Origin: Bdellovibrio sp. ZAP7
GTDB lineage: Bacteria; Bdellovibrionota; UBA1018; CAIMNF01
Direction: 5' to 3'
Assembly (NCBI GenBank): GCA_945874535.1
Contig: CAMCGZ010000013.1
Coordinates: 1-64,000, forward strand
Length of the DNA stretch: 64,000 bases
Shown here: piece by piece, positions 51,742 to 61,792 of the stretch
Layout: every line of letters begins with the position of its first letter
Position numbering within the stretch: position 1 is the stretch's first letter
The notes under the pieces: generated by a model
Databases searched by the model: none
What the model was told of the DNA's origin: nothing
The model's input: only the letters and a program-made list of their open reading frames with translations
Position numbers and translations under genes: made by a program

Positions 51742-52353
51742 ATGGCAAATCCGAACCCTTATCGCTTGTTTCTCAGCCCCCGATCCCCCTTTGCACGGCG
51801 CGTCCGACTGGCCCTGCGGCGCCTCGGCCTCCCGGTGCTCGAACATCCACTGAACGTACTCGAATCAAACCCGGACTTGGAGGCAAGCAACCCGCTCGGA
51901 CTGGTCCCCGCTCTGATTTTGCCGGATGGCCGGGCACTTTCGGATTCATCTGCCATCCTAGAAACCCTGCATGATCTGCACGGTGGGATTTGGCCAGAGC
52001 GTCCAACCGACCGGATCGAGGTCAGGCAGGCGTCGACTCTTGCCACCGGACTCATGCAGGCCGCCGTCTCGTATTTCCAGGAGACCCGCATGCACGAAGT
52101 CCCCTCTCCAGCCTGGGCCCAAGATCACCTGATGACCGTCTACCGCACCCTCCGTTATCTGGCCGAATTGAGATCGGATCTCTGGAGTCGATCCGGTGAA
52201 CTCACCCAGGCGGGCTGGGATCTGTCGTGTGCGCTCGAATACCTCGAGTTCCGCATGCCGGAGTGCCGGGACGCGATCCCGCCCTCCCTGAAGGCGTCAC
52301 TCGAACTCGCCCGGATGATCCCAGCATTTGGGGAGACCGCTCCCCGGATTTAA
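51742..52353 (+). CDS. Glutathione S-transferase family protein
   Basis: YRLFLSPRSPFARRVRLALRRLGLPVLEHPLNVLESNPDLEASNPLGLVPALIL...LSDSSAILETL. Confidence 0.88.
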   Translation: MANPNPYRLFLSPRSPFARRVRLALRRLGLPVLEHPLNVLESNPDLEASNPLGLVPALILPDGRALSDSSAILETLHDLHGGIWPERPTDRIEVRQASTLATGLMQAAVSYFQETRMHEVPSPAWAQDHLMTVYRTLRYLAELRSDLWSRSGELTQAGWDLSCALEYLEFRMPECRDAIPPSLKASLELARMIPAFGETAPRI

Positions 52354-52359
52354 AACAAA

Positions 52360-52389
52360 CAGGCCCCACCGGAAATCCGGCAGGGCCTG
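52360..52389. terminator. Terminator-like hairpin between convergent genes
   Basis: CAGGCCCCACCGGAAATCCGGCAGGGCCTG. Confidence 0.7.
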
Positions 52390-52416
52390 AGGAAGATTCA
52401 ACCAGAGGATCGGGGA

Positions 52417-52992
52417 TCAGTAACCGGACGGGCAGGTCATGGGCTGACCCGCGGTGTCCTTACAGCGTCCGATGTAAACGCCGCCCATCATCTGAATCTG
52501 GAACTGCATGTCGCTCTCGTTGTAGAGGCTCTCGGTCAGGTAGTTGAAGGAGAGCTTCAAGGTTCCCGCCTGGCTCACATTGTACTGGGCTGCCAAACCG
52601 GATCCCACCAACTGATTGTTGATCGAAACGTTGAGCGCCTTCAGGGACGACTGGACGTTGATATTGAGGATGCCACCCACGATCTTGCGGGCGTAGACCA
52701 CGTTGTTCGCGGCATTCACCACGATCTGGTCACCCGCCTGGACCTGGGCGGTCTCACTGAAATTCTGGCTTCCGTAAACCAGGGCTCCACCGTTGATCAC
52801 GGGAGTCAGGGTCTTGGTTCCGCCCGGAACGGCGTAAGTGTTGGACCCGGTCTGTCCGCCTGGGTTGTAAGGGTTGTAAGTGGTATTGCCACCCGAGTAA
52901 GGGTTGTAAGCAATCGAAGAAGGTTGTTGCGTTCCGCAAGCCGCCAAGCCACCTACTGCTGCCATCAGTCCAAGGATCTTAAAAATTTTCAT
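52417..52992 (-). CDS. Putative lipoprotein with NPY-rich N-terminal segment
   Basis: Lipobox MKIFKILGLMAAVGGLAAC; YNPYSGGNTTYNPYNPGGQTGSNTY. Confidence 0.8.
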   Translation of the reverse strand: MKIFKILGLMAAVGGLAACGTQQPSSIAYNPYSGGNTTYNPYNPGGQTGSNTYAVPGGTKTLTPVINGGALVYGSQNFSETAQVQAGDQIVVNAANNVVYARKIVGGILNINVQSSLKALNVSINNQLVGSGLAAQYNVSQAGTLKLSFNYLTESLYNESDMQFQIQMMGGVYIGRCKDTAGQPMTCPSGY

Positions 52993-53180
52993 AGTGAATC
53001 TCCTGCACACCCATTGAGCAGGAACCATGCCACATCGCCCCATGCCCGAAAAGCGATAAATTCGATCCCAGACCTTTCTTATCTGCTATCTGTGTAAAAA
53101 CTCCATACACCTGCCCCGATTCTGAACAGCACCGGCACCCTATTGCGTCCCGCTCCCATTTCAGTGAAGATGGGGTCACC

Positions 53181-53831
53181 ATGACCGAAGCGATGCAACT
53201 CCGACTCGAACCTGTGATCCGGGAATTCACCACCGGCGAATACTACCCCGAGGTATTCAGGGCCAAAGAGGAGTTCTTCGCGCGGGCAGGCGTGGTCCAC
53301 GATGACGACGCCGAGTTTGAACAAAGAATGAACCTGTTCATGGACTGGTACCTCTTCGACCGGGACCTGCCGGGAGTGGACCTGCCCCCCATCCGTTATT
53401 TTGTCCGCCAGCACCAGGCTGAGTTCAATCCCGAAGAAAAACAGATCTTCGAGGACCTGTCGAACTCGATCCACTCCCTGTTTCTACTGAGTCGGTTTAC
53501 TTTTTTCGGCAGGAACCTGATCGTCCAGGACCTGTTTTCACGCAAGAAGTACCTCGTGGTCGACCCCAAGCTGAAGTACGCGTTCTCCCGGGGCGACATT
53601 TTCGAGGGCCGGATCTTCCCCCACGAGAGCAAGTGGCACTTCACCCAGGGGTTCTGCTTTCACCCGGTCGAGATGCGCTCGTTCATCATGGGCGAAATCA
53701 AGAAGATCCGATTCCAGGACCGCTCCCGCCACCTGAAACTCATCCTTCAGTTGGCCCAAATGAAGCTGAAGCACCAGCGTTTCGCCCACATCGACGTGAA
53801 GCACATTTACGGCTTCAATTCGAAGTTTTGA
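53181..53831 (+). CDS. Conserved-looking hypothetical protein
   Basis: 216 aa ORF, no TM; GRNLIVQDLFSRKKYLVVDPKLKYAFSRGDIFEGRIFPHESKWHFTQGFCFHP; no recognised family. Confidence 0.75.
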   Translation: MTEAMQLRLEPVIREFTTGEYYPEVFRAKEEFFARAGVVHDDDAEFEQRMNLFMDWYLFDRDLPGVDLPPIRYFVRQHQAEFNPEEKQIFEDLSNSIHSLFLLSRFTFFGRNLIVQDLFSRKKYLVVDPKLKYAFSRGDIFEGRIFPHESKWHFTQGFCFHPVEMRSFIMGEIKKIRFQDRSRHLKLILQLAQMKLKHQRFAHIDVKHIYGFNSKF

Positions 53832-53832
53832 G

Positions 53833-54945
53833 TCATCCCATCATCTGGATGAAGCGGTCGAACAGGTAGCCCGAATCATGGGGTCCGGGAGAACTTTCCG
53901 GGTGGTACTGGACCGAGAAGGCCTGCTTCGATGGAATGGCCATCCCCTCACAACACTGATCGTTGAGGTTCACGTGGGTGAGCTTTGCCTCAGCCGGAAA
54001 AGTAGCGGGATCGACTGCATAACCGTGATTGTGGGAGCTGATTTCGACTGAGCCCTGCTCGAGGTTCTTCACCGGTTGGTTTCCACCCCGATGCCCGAAC
54101 TTGAGCTTGTAGGTTTTGGCACCGACAGCCATCGAGAGCACCTGGTGCCCCATGCAGACGCCGAACATGGGAACCTTGCCAAGCAGCGCGCGAACGTTTT
54201 CTACCGCGTAGGTGGCCAACTTCGGATCGCCGGGACCGTTCGAGAGGAACACTCCGTCTGGCTTCATTTCGAGAACTTTCGCAGCCGGATAGTCACAAGG
54301 AACCACCGTCAGCTCGCAGCCCCGGGCAGCGAGGTCGCGCAGAAGCTGGCCCTTGATGCCGTAATCGTAAGCTACGACTTTGAATTTTTTAGCGGATACC
54401 GGCGCAGTGGACGGGAAGGTGTAGGCCTCTTTGGTGCTGACCTTTCGGATCCAATCGATCTGGTCGTAGTTTTTGGAGGCGAGTTCCTTTTTCAGTGAAT
54501 CGATTTCTGAGCGCAAAGACTCCGGAATGATGAAGCCGGGAGTGACGCCTCGGTCACGGAGCAAGAGAGTCAAGCGACGGGTATCCACACCATGAATGCC
54601 GATGCGACCATTCCGCTTCAGGAACTCTTCGAGGGTTTCTTCCGACCGGTGATTCGAGGGCTTGGGGGTATAAGAGGCGAGGATCAGGCCTTCGGCATGG
54701 ATGGAACGGCTCTCGAGGTCTTCACGATTGGCGCCCGTATTGCCGATGTGAGCTGCCGTAAAGCAAACGACTTGCCCTGCGTAAGATGGATCAGTCAGGA
54801 TTTCCTGATAGCCGGTCATCGAGGTGTTGAACACCAATTCGGCGAACACCACATTCTTTTTGGGATCCGAGGAAACCGCTCCAAAAAGGGTTCCTTCGAG
54901 AATCACATCCTGCTCGGCTCCGGGGAGAACTATGAGACCTTTCAT
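53833..54945 (-). CDS. carA: Carbamoyl-phosphate synthase small subunit
   Basis: VFNTSMTGYQEILTDPSYAGQVVCFT; FGVCMGHQVLSMAVG. Confidence 0.96.
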   Translation of the reverse strand: MKGLIVLPGAEQDVILEGTLFGAVSSDPKKNVVFAELVFNTSMTGYQEILTDPSYAGQVVCFTAAHIGNTGANREDLESRSIHAEGLILASYTPKPSNHRSEETLEEFLKRNGRIGIHGVDTRRLTLLLRDRGVTPGFIIPESLRSEIDSLKKELASKNYDQIDWIRKVSTKEAYTFPSTAPVSAKKFKVVAYDYGIKGQLLRDLAARGCELTVVPCDYPAAKVLEMKPDGVFLSNGPGDPKLATYAVENVRALLGKVPMFGVCMGHQVLSMAVGAKTYKLKFGHRGGNQPVKNLEQGSVEISSHNHGYAVDPATFPAEAKLTHVNLNDQCCEGMAIPSKQAFSVQYHPESSPGPHDSGYLFDRFIQMMG

Positions 54946-56240
54946 TTCCAGTCTCCTCCTACCATTGTTTTCAGGACTTTGCCCTTAAATTTTCGACCGA
55001 TGAAAGGACTGTTCTCGCTGATCGAGACCAGATCCTCCCTGCGAAGGATGAACTCCAAATTCGGGTCAATCACCACCAGATCCGCGGGTTTGCCCGCACC
55101 GAGGATCCCGAGATCCCTGAGACCGAGAAGACTTGCCGGGGCGAGGGTCAGGGACTCCACCATTCTGGACCAGGACAGAACTCCACTCTGCACCAACTCG
55201 AGCAGGAGCGGGACCGTGGTTTGAAGGCCGAGGATGCCGTTGGCGGCCAGCTCGAACTCCACCTCCTTGTCCACGCAACCGTGGGGAGCATGGTCGGAGG
55301 CCACGAGATCGATCACACCCTCCCGGAGCGCCTCCCGGAGCGCCTCCTGATCCTGCTCCGACCGGAGCGGCGGAGCCATTTTGTAATCCGTCCGGGGTTG
55401 GTGGTGCACGCAGGAGTGTCCGGAGTTCAAGAGCGAAAACTCATTCAGCATGAGGTGATGCGGGGTCACCTCGGCAGTGACGGGAAGCCCGTCCTCCTTG
55501 GCCCGACGGACCAGGGCCACACCCTCACGGGTGGACAAGTGAGCCAAATGCACCCGGGCACCCGTGGCCCGGCAAAGCGCGATCTCGCGCGCGACCATGA
55601 TTTCTTCGGAGGCATTCGGGTTTCCGGGGTAACCCAGCAAAGAGGAAACCGCCCCCTCGGTCATGGGCGCCCCCTTCGAGAGCGTCGCGTCCTCGGCATG
55701 ACTGATCACGGGAAGGTCGAACATCCGGGCGTATTCCATCGCCCGACGCATGAGTGCCGAATTCATCACCGGCAGGCCATCGTCACTGAGGGCACGGATC
55801 CCCTCTTTTGCCATCAGGCCGATTTCAGCGAGCTCTTCGCCCTTTTGGCCCTTGGTCACGGCACCGATCGGGAAAACCCGCGCCAGGTTGGCGCTCCGGG
55901 CGCGATCGAGAATGAACCGGGTCACGATGGCGTTGTCGTTGACCGGATCGGTGTTGGCCATCGGGGCGATTGAGGTGAAGCCCCCGCGCACGGCTGCAAG
56001 TGATCCGGTGTGGACCGTCTCTTTGTGCTCGAACCCGGGCTCCCGAAGGTGGACGTGCACATCGATCAACCCCGGAGCGACCACACAACCCTTCAAGTCG
56101 TGCGATTCTCCGACCGCCATTCCATGGAAGGCGCCCGGCAGATCGATGGAGCGGATCTTTCCTTTTTCGATCAGGAGATCCCGTTCACCATCCAGACTGG
56201 AAGCTGGATCGATCACCCTTGCGTTCTTGAGAAGAATCAT
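54942..56240 (-). CDS. pyrC: Dihydroorotase
   Basis: GLIDVHVHLREPGFEHKETVHTGSLAAVRGGFTSIAPMANTDP; DLVASDHAPH. Confidence 0.95.
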   Translation of the reverse strand: MILLKNARVIDPASSLDGERDLLIEKGKIRSIDLPGAFHGMAVGESHDLKGCVVAPGLIDVHVHLREPGFEHKETVHTGSLAAVRGGFTSIAPMANTDPVNDNAIVTRFILDRARSANLARVFPIGAVTKGQKGEELAEIGLMAKEGIRALSDDGLPVMNSALMRRAMEYARMFDLPVISHAEDATLSKGAPMTEGAVSSLLGYPGNPNASEEIMVAREIALCRATGARVHLAHLSTREGVALVRRAKEDGLPVTAEVTPHHLMLNEFSLLNSGHSCVHHQPRTDYKMAPPLRSEQDQEALREALREGVIDLVASDHAPHGCVDKEVEFELAANGILGLQTTVPLLLELVQSGVLSWSRMVESLTLAPASLLGLRDLGILGAGKPADLVVIDPNLEFILRREDLVSISENSPFIGRKFKGKVLKTMVGGDWK

Positions 56241-57172
56241 GCGCGAAGCCCTCCCACGAGCGCGCCCAGGACCGCCATGCGGACCAGGACACCATTTTCA
56301 ACCTGGTCGAGCACCAGCGCCCGATCCGAATCGGCCACTTCAGGATCGATCTCGACCCCGCGGTTCATGGGCCCGGGATGCAGGATCGGAGCCGAGGGCT
56401 TCATCCGGCTCACCCGCTCTTCGGTCAGGCCCCAGAACGTCCGGTACTCTTCGACAGAAGGAATCAAACCCTTGTGACCGCGCTCGAACTGGACCCGAAG
56501 CGCCATGACCGCATCGACTTCGCTGATCACTTCATCCGGAAAATCGACTTTTGTGACTTCAGGAAACAGACTCACATCACGAATGGCCAAGGTTCGGGGA
56601 CCACTCAGGATCACCTGCCCGCCGAGCGCTGAAAACAAATGAATATTCGAGCGGGTGACCCGGGACTGCAAGGTATCGCCGATGATCAACAGCTTCCGGC
56701 CCCGGAAGGGCTCCGGACGATCGAGATCACTCCCCCAAGCCTCGGCAAGCGTGAAGGCATCGAGCAGGGCCTGGGTCGGGTGCTCGTGGCTGCCGTCACC
56801 CGCATTGATCACCGGGAGCCCTGTGGCCCGCGCCACAAAATCCGGGGACCCCCCGGACGAGTGCCGCATGACAATCGCATCGACACCGTACTGCTGAATC
56901 ACCCGAACGGTATCGAGCAGGGTCTCGCCTTTTTGCAAACTCGAGGTGGCCGCAGCGAACGCGATGCTGGCCCCACCAAGCCGGCGGGTCGCGGCCTCGA
57001 AGGACATACGCGTCCGGGTGGAGTTTTCGACAAAAAACTGGAGGATGGTTTTCCCCTTCAACGCGGAAGAAAAACGGGCAGGCTCAGCTTTGATTTTTTT
57101 GCCCAAACGGAGCAGGTCCCGGAGCGTGTCGGGTGCGATGCCGCGAATCGAGGTGAGATGTTCCGGGAACAT
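56237..57172 (-). CDS. pyrB: Aspartate carbamoyltransferase catalytic subunit
   Basis: QFFVENSTRTRMSFEAATRRLGG; VINAGDGSHEHPTQALLDAFT. Confidence 0.96.
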   Translation of the reverse strand: MFPEHLTSIRGIAPDTLRDLLRLGKKIKAEPARFSSALKGKTILQFFVENSTRTRMSFEAATRRLGGASIAFAAATSSLQKGETLLDTVRVIQQYGVDAIVMRHSSGGSPDFVARATGLPVINAGDGSHEHPTQALLDAFTLAEAWGSDLDRPEPFRGRKLLIIGDTLQSRVTRSNIHLFSALGGQVILSGPRTLAIRDVSLFPEVTKVDFPDEVISEVDAVMALRVQFERGHKGLIPSVEEYRTFWGLTEERVSRMKPSAPILHPGPMNRGVEIDPEVADSDRALVLDQVENGVLVRMAVLGALVGGLRA

Positions 57173-57232
57173 GAGGAGGCCTCCCGGAGGTTCAAGCTAC
57201 CTCATCCCCTCCGCCCCCTCAACGGGAAACCC

Positions 57233-57982
57233 TCAAGAAGTGGTGAAGACTTCCCGGATTTGAACCGCCATCAGGAGGAGCACCACAAACACCAATACCG
57301 GACGGACCACCTGCTCGGCCTTCTTGGAAGCCAAGCGAGCTCCCATGAAGCTCCCGGCCGTCATTCCGATGGCCATGATCAACCCGAAACGGGTGTGAAC
57401 AAAGCCCTGGATGCCGTAGGAGGCGAGCGAAACCGCGGCCGACAGGGTATTGGCCAGCTTAGAAAGAAGCAGGGCCTCGAAAAGGGACATCCGGGCCCCG
57501 GCCAGAAGACCGATCAACATGAAGGTACCGCCCCCCGGGCCGAAGAACCCATCATAGAACCCGACCGCGACACCGGTGGAAACCAGCGCGCCGAAGGAGG
57601 CCCGGGCCTGGTCGCGGACCTCTTTCATGAGCCCCTGTTTGTTCCAGAGGACGAACAAGATCAGCGGACAGGCTGCGATCAGAAAGTATCTGAAATACAA
57701 TCGGGGGACTAACGGAGAACAGAGGGAGCCGAGCACCGACCCCACTCCGACCGCCACGATGAAGGACAACCCCTTCTTCAGATGAAGGGGATGTTTGCGG
57801 AGATAAACCAGAAAGGCCATCAAGGCCCCAGCAGTACCGACAATTTTGTTGGTTCCGATGGCATGCGGACCGGGCTCAAGGAGCGTGGAGAGCGACGGAA
57901 GTGTGATCAATCCCCCCCCGCCGGCAATACTGTCGATCACACCGGCGACGAATCCGGCAAATACCAGAAACAGATCACTCAT
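57233..57982 (-). CDS. TauE/SafE-family membrane exporter
   Basis: GFVAGVIDSIAGGGGLITLPSL; GFYDGFFGPGGGTFMLIGLLA. Confidence 0.9.
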   Translation of the reverse strand: MSDLFLVFAGFVAGVIDSIAGGGGLITLPSLSTLLEPGPHAIGTNKIVGTAGALMAFLVYLRKHPLHLKKGLSFIVAVGVGSVLGSLCSPLVPRLYFRYFLIAACPLILFVLWNKQGLMKEVRDQARASFGALVSTGVAVGFYDGFFGPGGGTFMLIGLLAGARMSLFEALLLSKLANTLSAAVSLASYGIQGFVHTRFGLIMAIGMTAGSFMGARLASKKAEQVVRPVLVFVVLLLMAVQIREVFTTS

Positions 57983-59502
57983 GGCTTCGACTCCTCGAGG
58001 AGCCCGCACCTTCCTGGAAGAAATGGAGGATAAAACTTCCGGATTGCGGGCTGAAGCACGTCTTCTCGGTAATCCATTGCGCGGAACCCCTCACCCACGA
58101 TCAACATGTACTCGACTCCCCGGAAATTCCGGACGCTCACTTCCATCTTAGTGAAAAAGTGCTCCCAATTCTCGCGGAAAAAAAACCCGGGAGTCACGAT
58201 GGCGATCCGCTTTCCGCGAAGCTTACCCGCGTCGAGAGCCCAATCGAAAGTCCGTCCGAACCGGGACCCCTCACCCCAGACCAGAAAATCCGTGGGATGC
58301 CCGGACTTCCGGAAGAGGTATTCCAGCTCGCTCGAAAGGGTGTACCCGCCCGTGAAATAGGCCGCGACACCCGGAGTGGCGGCACGGATCTCATCCACAA
58401 AATCGTCGGGACGGGTCAGCACCCGGTACTCGAATGCCCATCGTTTTTTGAGCAGGGGGGCCAACAGGCGGTCCGGGAATACCGAAGCCAGCATGAGGCT
58501 CACCGCCAAAACCCCGGAGGCGACCGCAGAAAACGATAGCGCAAGCCGGAATCTTCCACGCGGAAACCGGAGTGCCACCCAAGCTGCGAAAAAGGGGGTC
58601 AAAAAGAGAAGCCAATGAAGCCCCTGCCCTCTTCCGAATGCCGCGGTCACCAAAAAAACAAGAGTTGGAAAAGCCCAAAGCCAGAAGAAGAACCGGCCGA
58701 GATCCTGTTCCCGCTCCCAAACCGGACCTAACTCACGGCGTTCGATCGGGAAGAACAACCCGGACAGCAATACAGGTGCCGATACGACGAGCACGTTGAC
58801 GAGGAAACCCCCCAGGGTCTGATCGATCGTGCCCTCATCCACCCGCTGCCGGGTGATCAGGTTGAACACGAAATTCGACCAGCAATGATCGCGGTTCCAG
58901 ATCAGGTGCTGAAACACAAAAGGAAGCGCCCCAAAGAAAAAGGCCGGAGCGTTCCGGTACCTGCGTCCACGATCGAGAACAAACGCTCCGACAAATACGG
59001 GCAGCAGAAATACCGCAAAGTACTTGGAGAGAAACGCACACCCCCAGAGCACACCAGAAAAAAAGCCCTCGTAAGGCAGCCCCGGGCGTTGAGATTCCTG
59101 CGCACGATGAAACAAATAAGCCGAGAAGAAAGAAAAAAACATCAATGGCACGTCGGGAAACGAAATCACGGCCAGGAATGGAAGCGGCAAGAAAAAGAAC
59201 AAAGCGGCCGCCCCGAGAGCACGATCCTTGCCCACTCTGGGATGCAGCCATTCGTAGAGAGTGAAAGCCGGCAACACCGTGGCCAGCAGATTGAACATTC
59301 GAATCCAAAGCGGATTCAAAGAAAGACTCACCAGTGGCGCCAGCCACCACCCGATCATGGGCGGCAAATCATAGTACCCGCCCGCAGGATGAAGTCCCCA
59401 ATAGAGGTAATAGGACTCATCGCCAAAAACAGGAAAAAGAGCCGCCAATCCGATCTTCAGGATCAGAAGTGCCGCGGTGAGGGGCACGAGAGCGTGCACC
59501 AT
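57979..59502 (-). CDS. Glycosyltransferase family 39 (ArnT/PMT-like) membrane protein
   Basis: FGDESYYLYWGLHPAGGYYDLPPMIGWWLAP; polytopic. Confidence 0.87.
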   Translation of the reverse strand: MVHALVPLTAALLILKIGLAALFPVFGDESYYLYWGLHPAGGYYDLPPMIGWWLAPLVSLSLNPLWIRMFNLLATVLPAFTLYEWLHPRVGKDRALGAAALFFFLPLPFLAVISFPDVPLMFFSFFSAYLFHRAQESQRPGLPYEGFFSGVLWGCAFLSKYFAVFLLPVFVGAFVLDRGRRYRNAPAFFFGALPFVFQHLIWNRDHCWSNFVFNLITRQRVDEGTIDQTLGGFLVNVLVVSAPVLLSGLFFPIERRELGPVWEREQDLGRFFFWLWAFPTLVFLVTAAFGRGQGLHWLLFLTPFFAAWVALRFPRGRFRLALSFSAVASGVLAVSLMLASVFPDRLLAPLLKKRWAFEYRVLTRPDDFVDEIRAATPGVAAYFTGGYTLSSELEYLFRKSGHPTDFLVWGEGSRFGRTFDWALDAGKLRGKRIAIVTPGFFFRENWEHFFTKMEVSVRNFRGVEYMLIVGEGFRAMDYREDVLQPAIRKFYPPFLPGRCGLLEESKP

Positions 59503-59505
59503 GCC

Positions 59506-61302
59506 TCAGTCCACCTTCAGAACTGCCAGGAACGCCTCTTGCGGGATCTCGACCGACCCGACCTGTTTCATCCGCTTCTTGCCTTCCTTTTGCTTCTCGA
59601 GGAGTTTTCGTTTACGCGAAATATCCCCGCCGTAACACTTGGCGGTCACGTTCTTGCGGTAAGCGGAGATGGTCTCACGCGCAACGATTTTGGAACCGAT
59701 CGAGGCCTGGATCGCGATCTCGAACATCTGTCGCTCGATCAATTCCTTCATCTTCTTGGCCAGCTCGCGGCCGCGAACATGGGCCTTGTCTTTGTGAATG
59801 ATCAAAGACAATGCATCCACCGGTTCGGTATTGATGAGGATGTCCATCTTGACCAGATCCGATGGACGGTAATCGAGCATCGAGTAATCCATCGATGCAT
59901 AGCCGCGGGTCGAAGACTTCAATTTGTCGTAGAAGTCGAACACCATTTCAGCCAGTGGAAGTTGATAGACCAGGGTCACGCGCTCGCTTGTCACGAAGTC
60001 GAGTTTCTCCTGGACACCGCGACGATCGTTACAAAGCGCCATCACCACTCCGACGTACTCGGAGGGCATGTGGATGCTGAGGCGGATGTAGGGCTCTTCG
60101 ATGGTTTCAATACGGATCGGATCGGGAAGTTTGGCCGGATTCTCGACCATCATGACTTCGCCGTCGGTTTGGGTCACACGGTACACCACAGACGGCGCCG
60201 TGGTGATGATGTTGAGCCCGTACTCCCTCTCGAGACGCTCCTGGACGACATCCATGTGCAGGAGCCCGAGGAATCCGCAACGGAAGCCGAAGCCGAGGGC
60301 AGTCGAGGTTTCGGGCTCGAATGCGATCGCCGAGTCATTGAGGCGCAACTTCTCGAGCGCCTCTTTCAGATCGTGGTAGTCATCCGATTCGACGGGATAA
60401 ACTCCGCAAAACACCATCGGCTTCGCCTCTGCAAAACCGGAAAGCGGTTCGGAGAGGGGATCCTGGAAGGACATGATGGTGTCACCGACCTTCATGTCGC
60501 GGACATCTTTGATGCCGCAGATGATGGCGCCGACTTCGCCCGAGGCGAGCTGGTCGACATCGCGGTACTTGGGCGCGAAGGTTCCGACCTTTTGGACTTC
60601 GTATTCCCTGCCGACATGGAACAGCTTGATTTTCATGCCGGGTTTCACGACGCCGTTGAACACGCGGATGAGCGCGATCACACCCTGATACGGATCGAAC
60701 CAGCTGTCAAAAATGAGGGCCCTCAACTTACCCTGGTCATCGTCCGTCGGAGGGGGAACGTATCTCACCACCGCTTCGAGAACATCTTCAATTCCGATCC
60801 CGGATTTGGCACTGGCCAGAACGGAGCGCGAAGTGTCCACCAGACCGATGGTGTCTTCGACCTCCTTCTTGACCTTCTCGGGGTCGGCGGAAGGCAGATC
60901 GATTTTATTGATGACCGGGAATACCTCGAGATTGTTCTCGAGAGCCAGAAAGACATTGGCCAGAGTCTGGGCTTCAACTCCTTGGGTGGCATCGACCACC
61001 AGAATGGCCCCTTCGCAAGCGGCCAGCGAGCGCGAAACTTCATAAGTGAAGTCCACGTGACCGGGAGTATCGATCAGATTGAGAATGTATTCCTGTCCGT
61101 CCCGGGCCTTGTACTTCAGACGGACGCTTTGGGCCTTGATAGTGATCCCCCGCTCTCGCTCGAGCTCCATGTTGTCGAGGAACTGGGCCTCCATCTCACG
61201 GGCGGTGACCGTACCCGTCTTCTCCAGGAGCCGGTCAGCCAGGGTGGACTTGCCGTGGTCGATGTGGGCAATGATGCAAAAGTTACGGATATTCTTAGAC
61301 AT
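59506..61302 (-). CDS. lepA: Elongation factor 4 (back-translocating GTPase)
   Basis: [46 protein letters not shown]; 598 aa. Confidence 0.98.
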   Translation of the reverse strand: MSKNIRNFCIIAHIDHGKSTLADRLLEKTGTVTAREMEAQFLDNMELERERGITIKAQSVRLKYKARDGQEYILNLIDTPGHVDFTYEVSRSLAACEGAILVVDATQGVEAQTLANVFLALENNLEVFPVINKIDLPSADPEKVKKEVEDTIGLVDTSRSVLASAKSGIGIEDVLEAVVRYVPPPTDDDQGKLRALIFDSWFDPYQGVIALIRVFNGVVKPGMKIKLFHVGREYEVQKVGTFAPKYRDVDQLASGEVGAIICGIKDVRDMKVGDTIMSFQDPLSEPLSGFAEAKPMVFCGVYPVESDDYHDLKEALEKLRLNDSAIAFEPETSTALGFGFRCGFLGLLHMDVVQERLEREYGLNIITTAPSVVYRVTQTDGEVMMVENPAKLPDPIRIETIEEPYIRLSIHMPSEYVGVVMALCNDRRGVQEKLDFVTSERVTLVYQLPLAEMVFDFYDKLKSSTRGYASMDYSMLDYRPSDLVKMDILINTEPVDALSLIIHKDKAHVRGRELAKKMKELIERQMFEIAIQASIGSKIVARETISAYRKNVTAKCYGGDISRKRKLLEKQKEGKKRMKQVGSVEIPQEAFLAVLKVD

Positions 61303-61405
61303 GGATGAGGGGAATCTATCAGGAAGCGCCCTCGAACGCCACCCCGGTCAAAATTCTTGTCAATTCCGCTCAACTTTTTAACCCCACCACCCGAAGAGAA
61401 GACGT

Positions 61406-61792
61406 ATGGTGAAGCAGATCTTGTCTTCCAGCTTGGGTCTTTTGAGCCTCCTCCTCATTGCGTCGGGTTGCGCCAGCCTGAAAGGTGCCGAATACGCTAA
61501 AAATGTGGAGAAGCTCCAAAGCGGCATGACCACGAGCTCGGTCTTGAGCCTGCTCGGCACCCCCGACTCCGTGTACCGGAAGAACGGGGTCGATAAGTGG
61601 GTCTATGAATTCCGCAAACAAAGCAAAGGTGCGCGGAATATCGCTATCGAGTTCCGTGCCGGAAAAGTCTCCAAACACGGTGAAATGAGCGGCCGCGAAA
61701 TCGCAGCAGCCGAAGATCACCGCGAATCCGGGGTTTGCACCCGCTTGGTTGCTCCTCGCGAATTCAGATTCGAACCTCTCTGTGCAGACTGA
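61406..61792 (+). CDS. Small SmpA/BamE-like lipoprotein
   Basis: Lipobox LLLIASGC; LQSGMTTSSVLSLLGTPDSVYRKNGVDKWVYEF. Confidence 0.75.
   Translation: MVKQILSSSLGLLSLLLIASGCASLKGAEYAKNVEKLQSGMTTSSVLSLLGTPDSVYRKNGVDKWVYEFRKQSKGARNIAIEFRAGKVSKHGEMSGREIAAAEDHRESGVCTRLVAPREFRFEPLCAD

Noticed and set aside
58885-61308. 807-aa plus-strand ORF opposite lepA and the GT39 gene
   Set aside because: Antisense shadow spanning two well-supported minus-strand genes; no domain signature.
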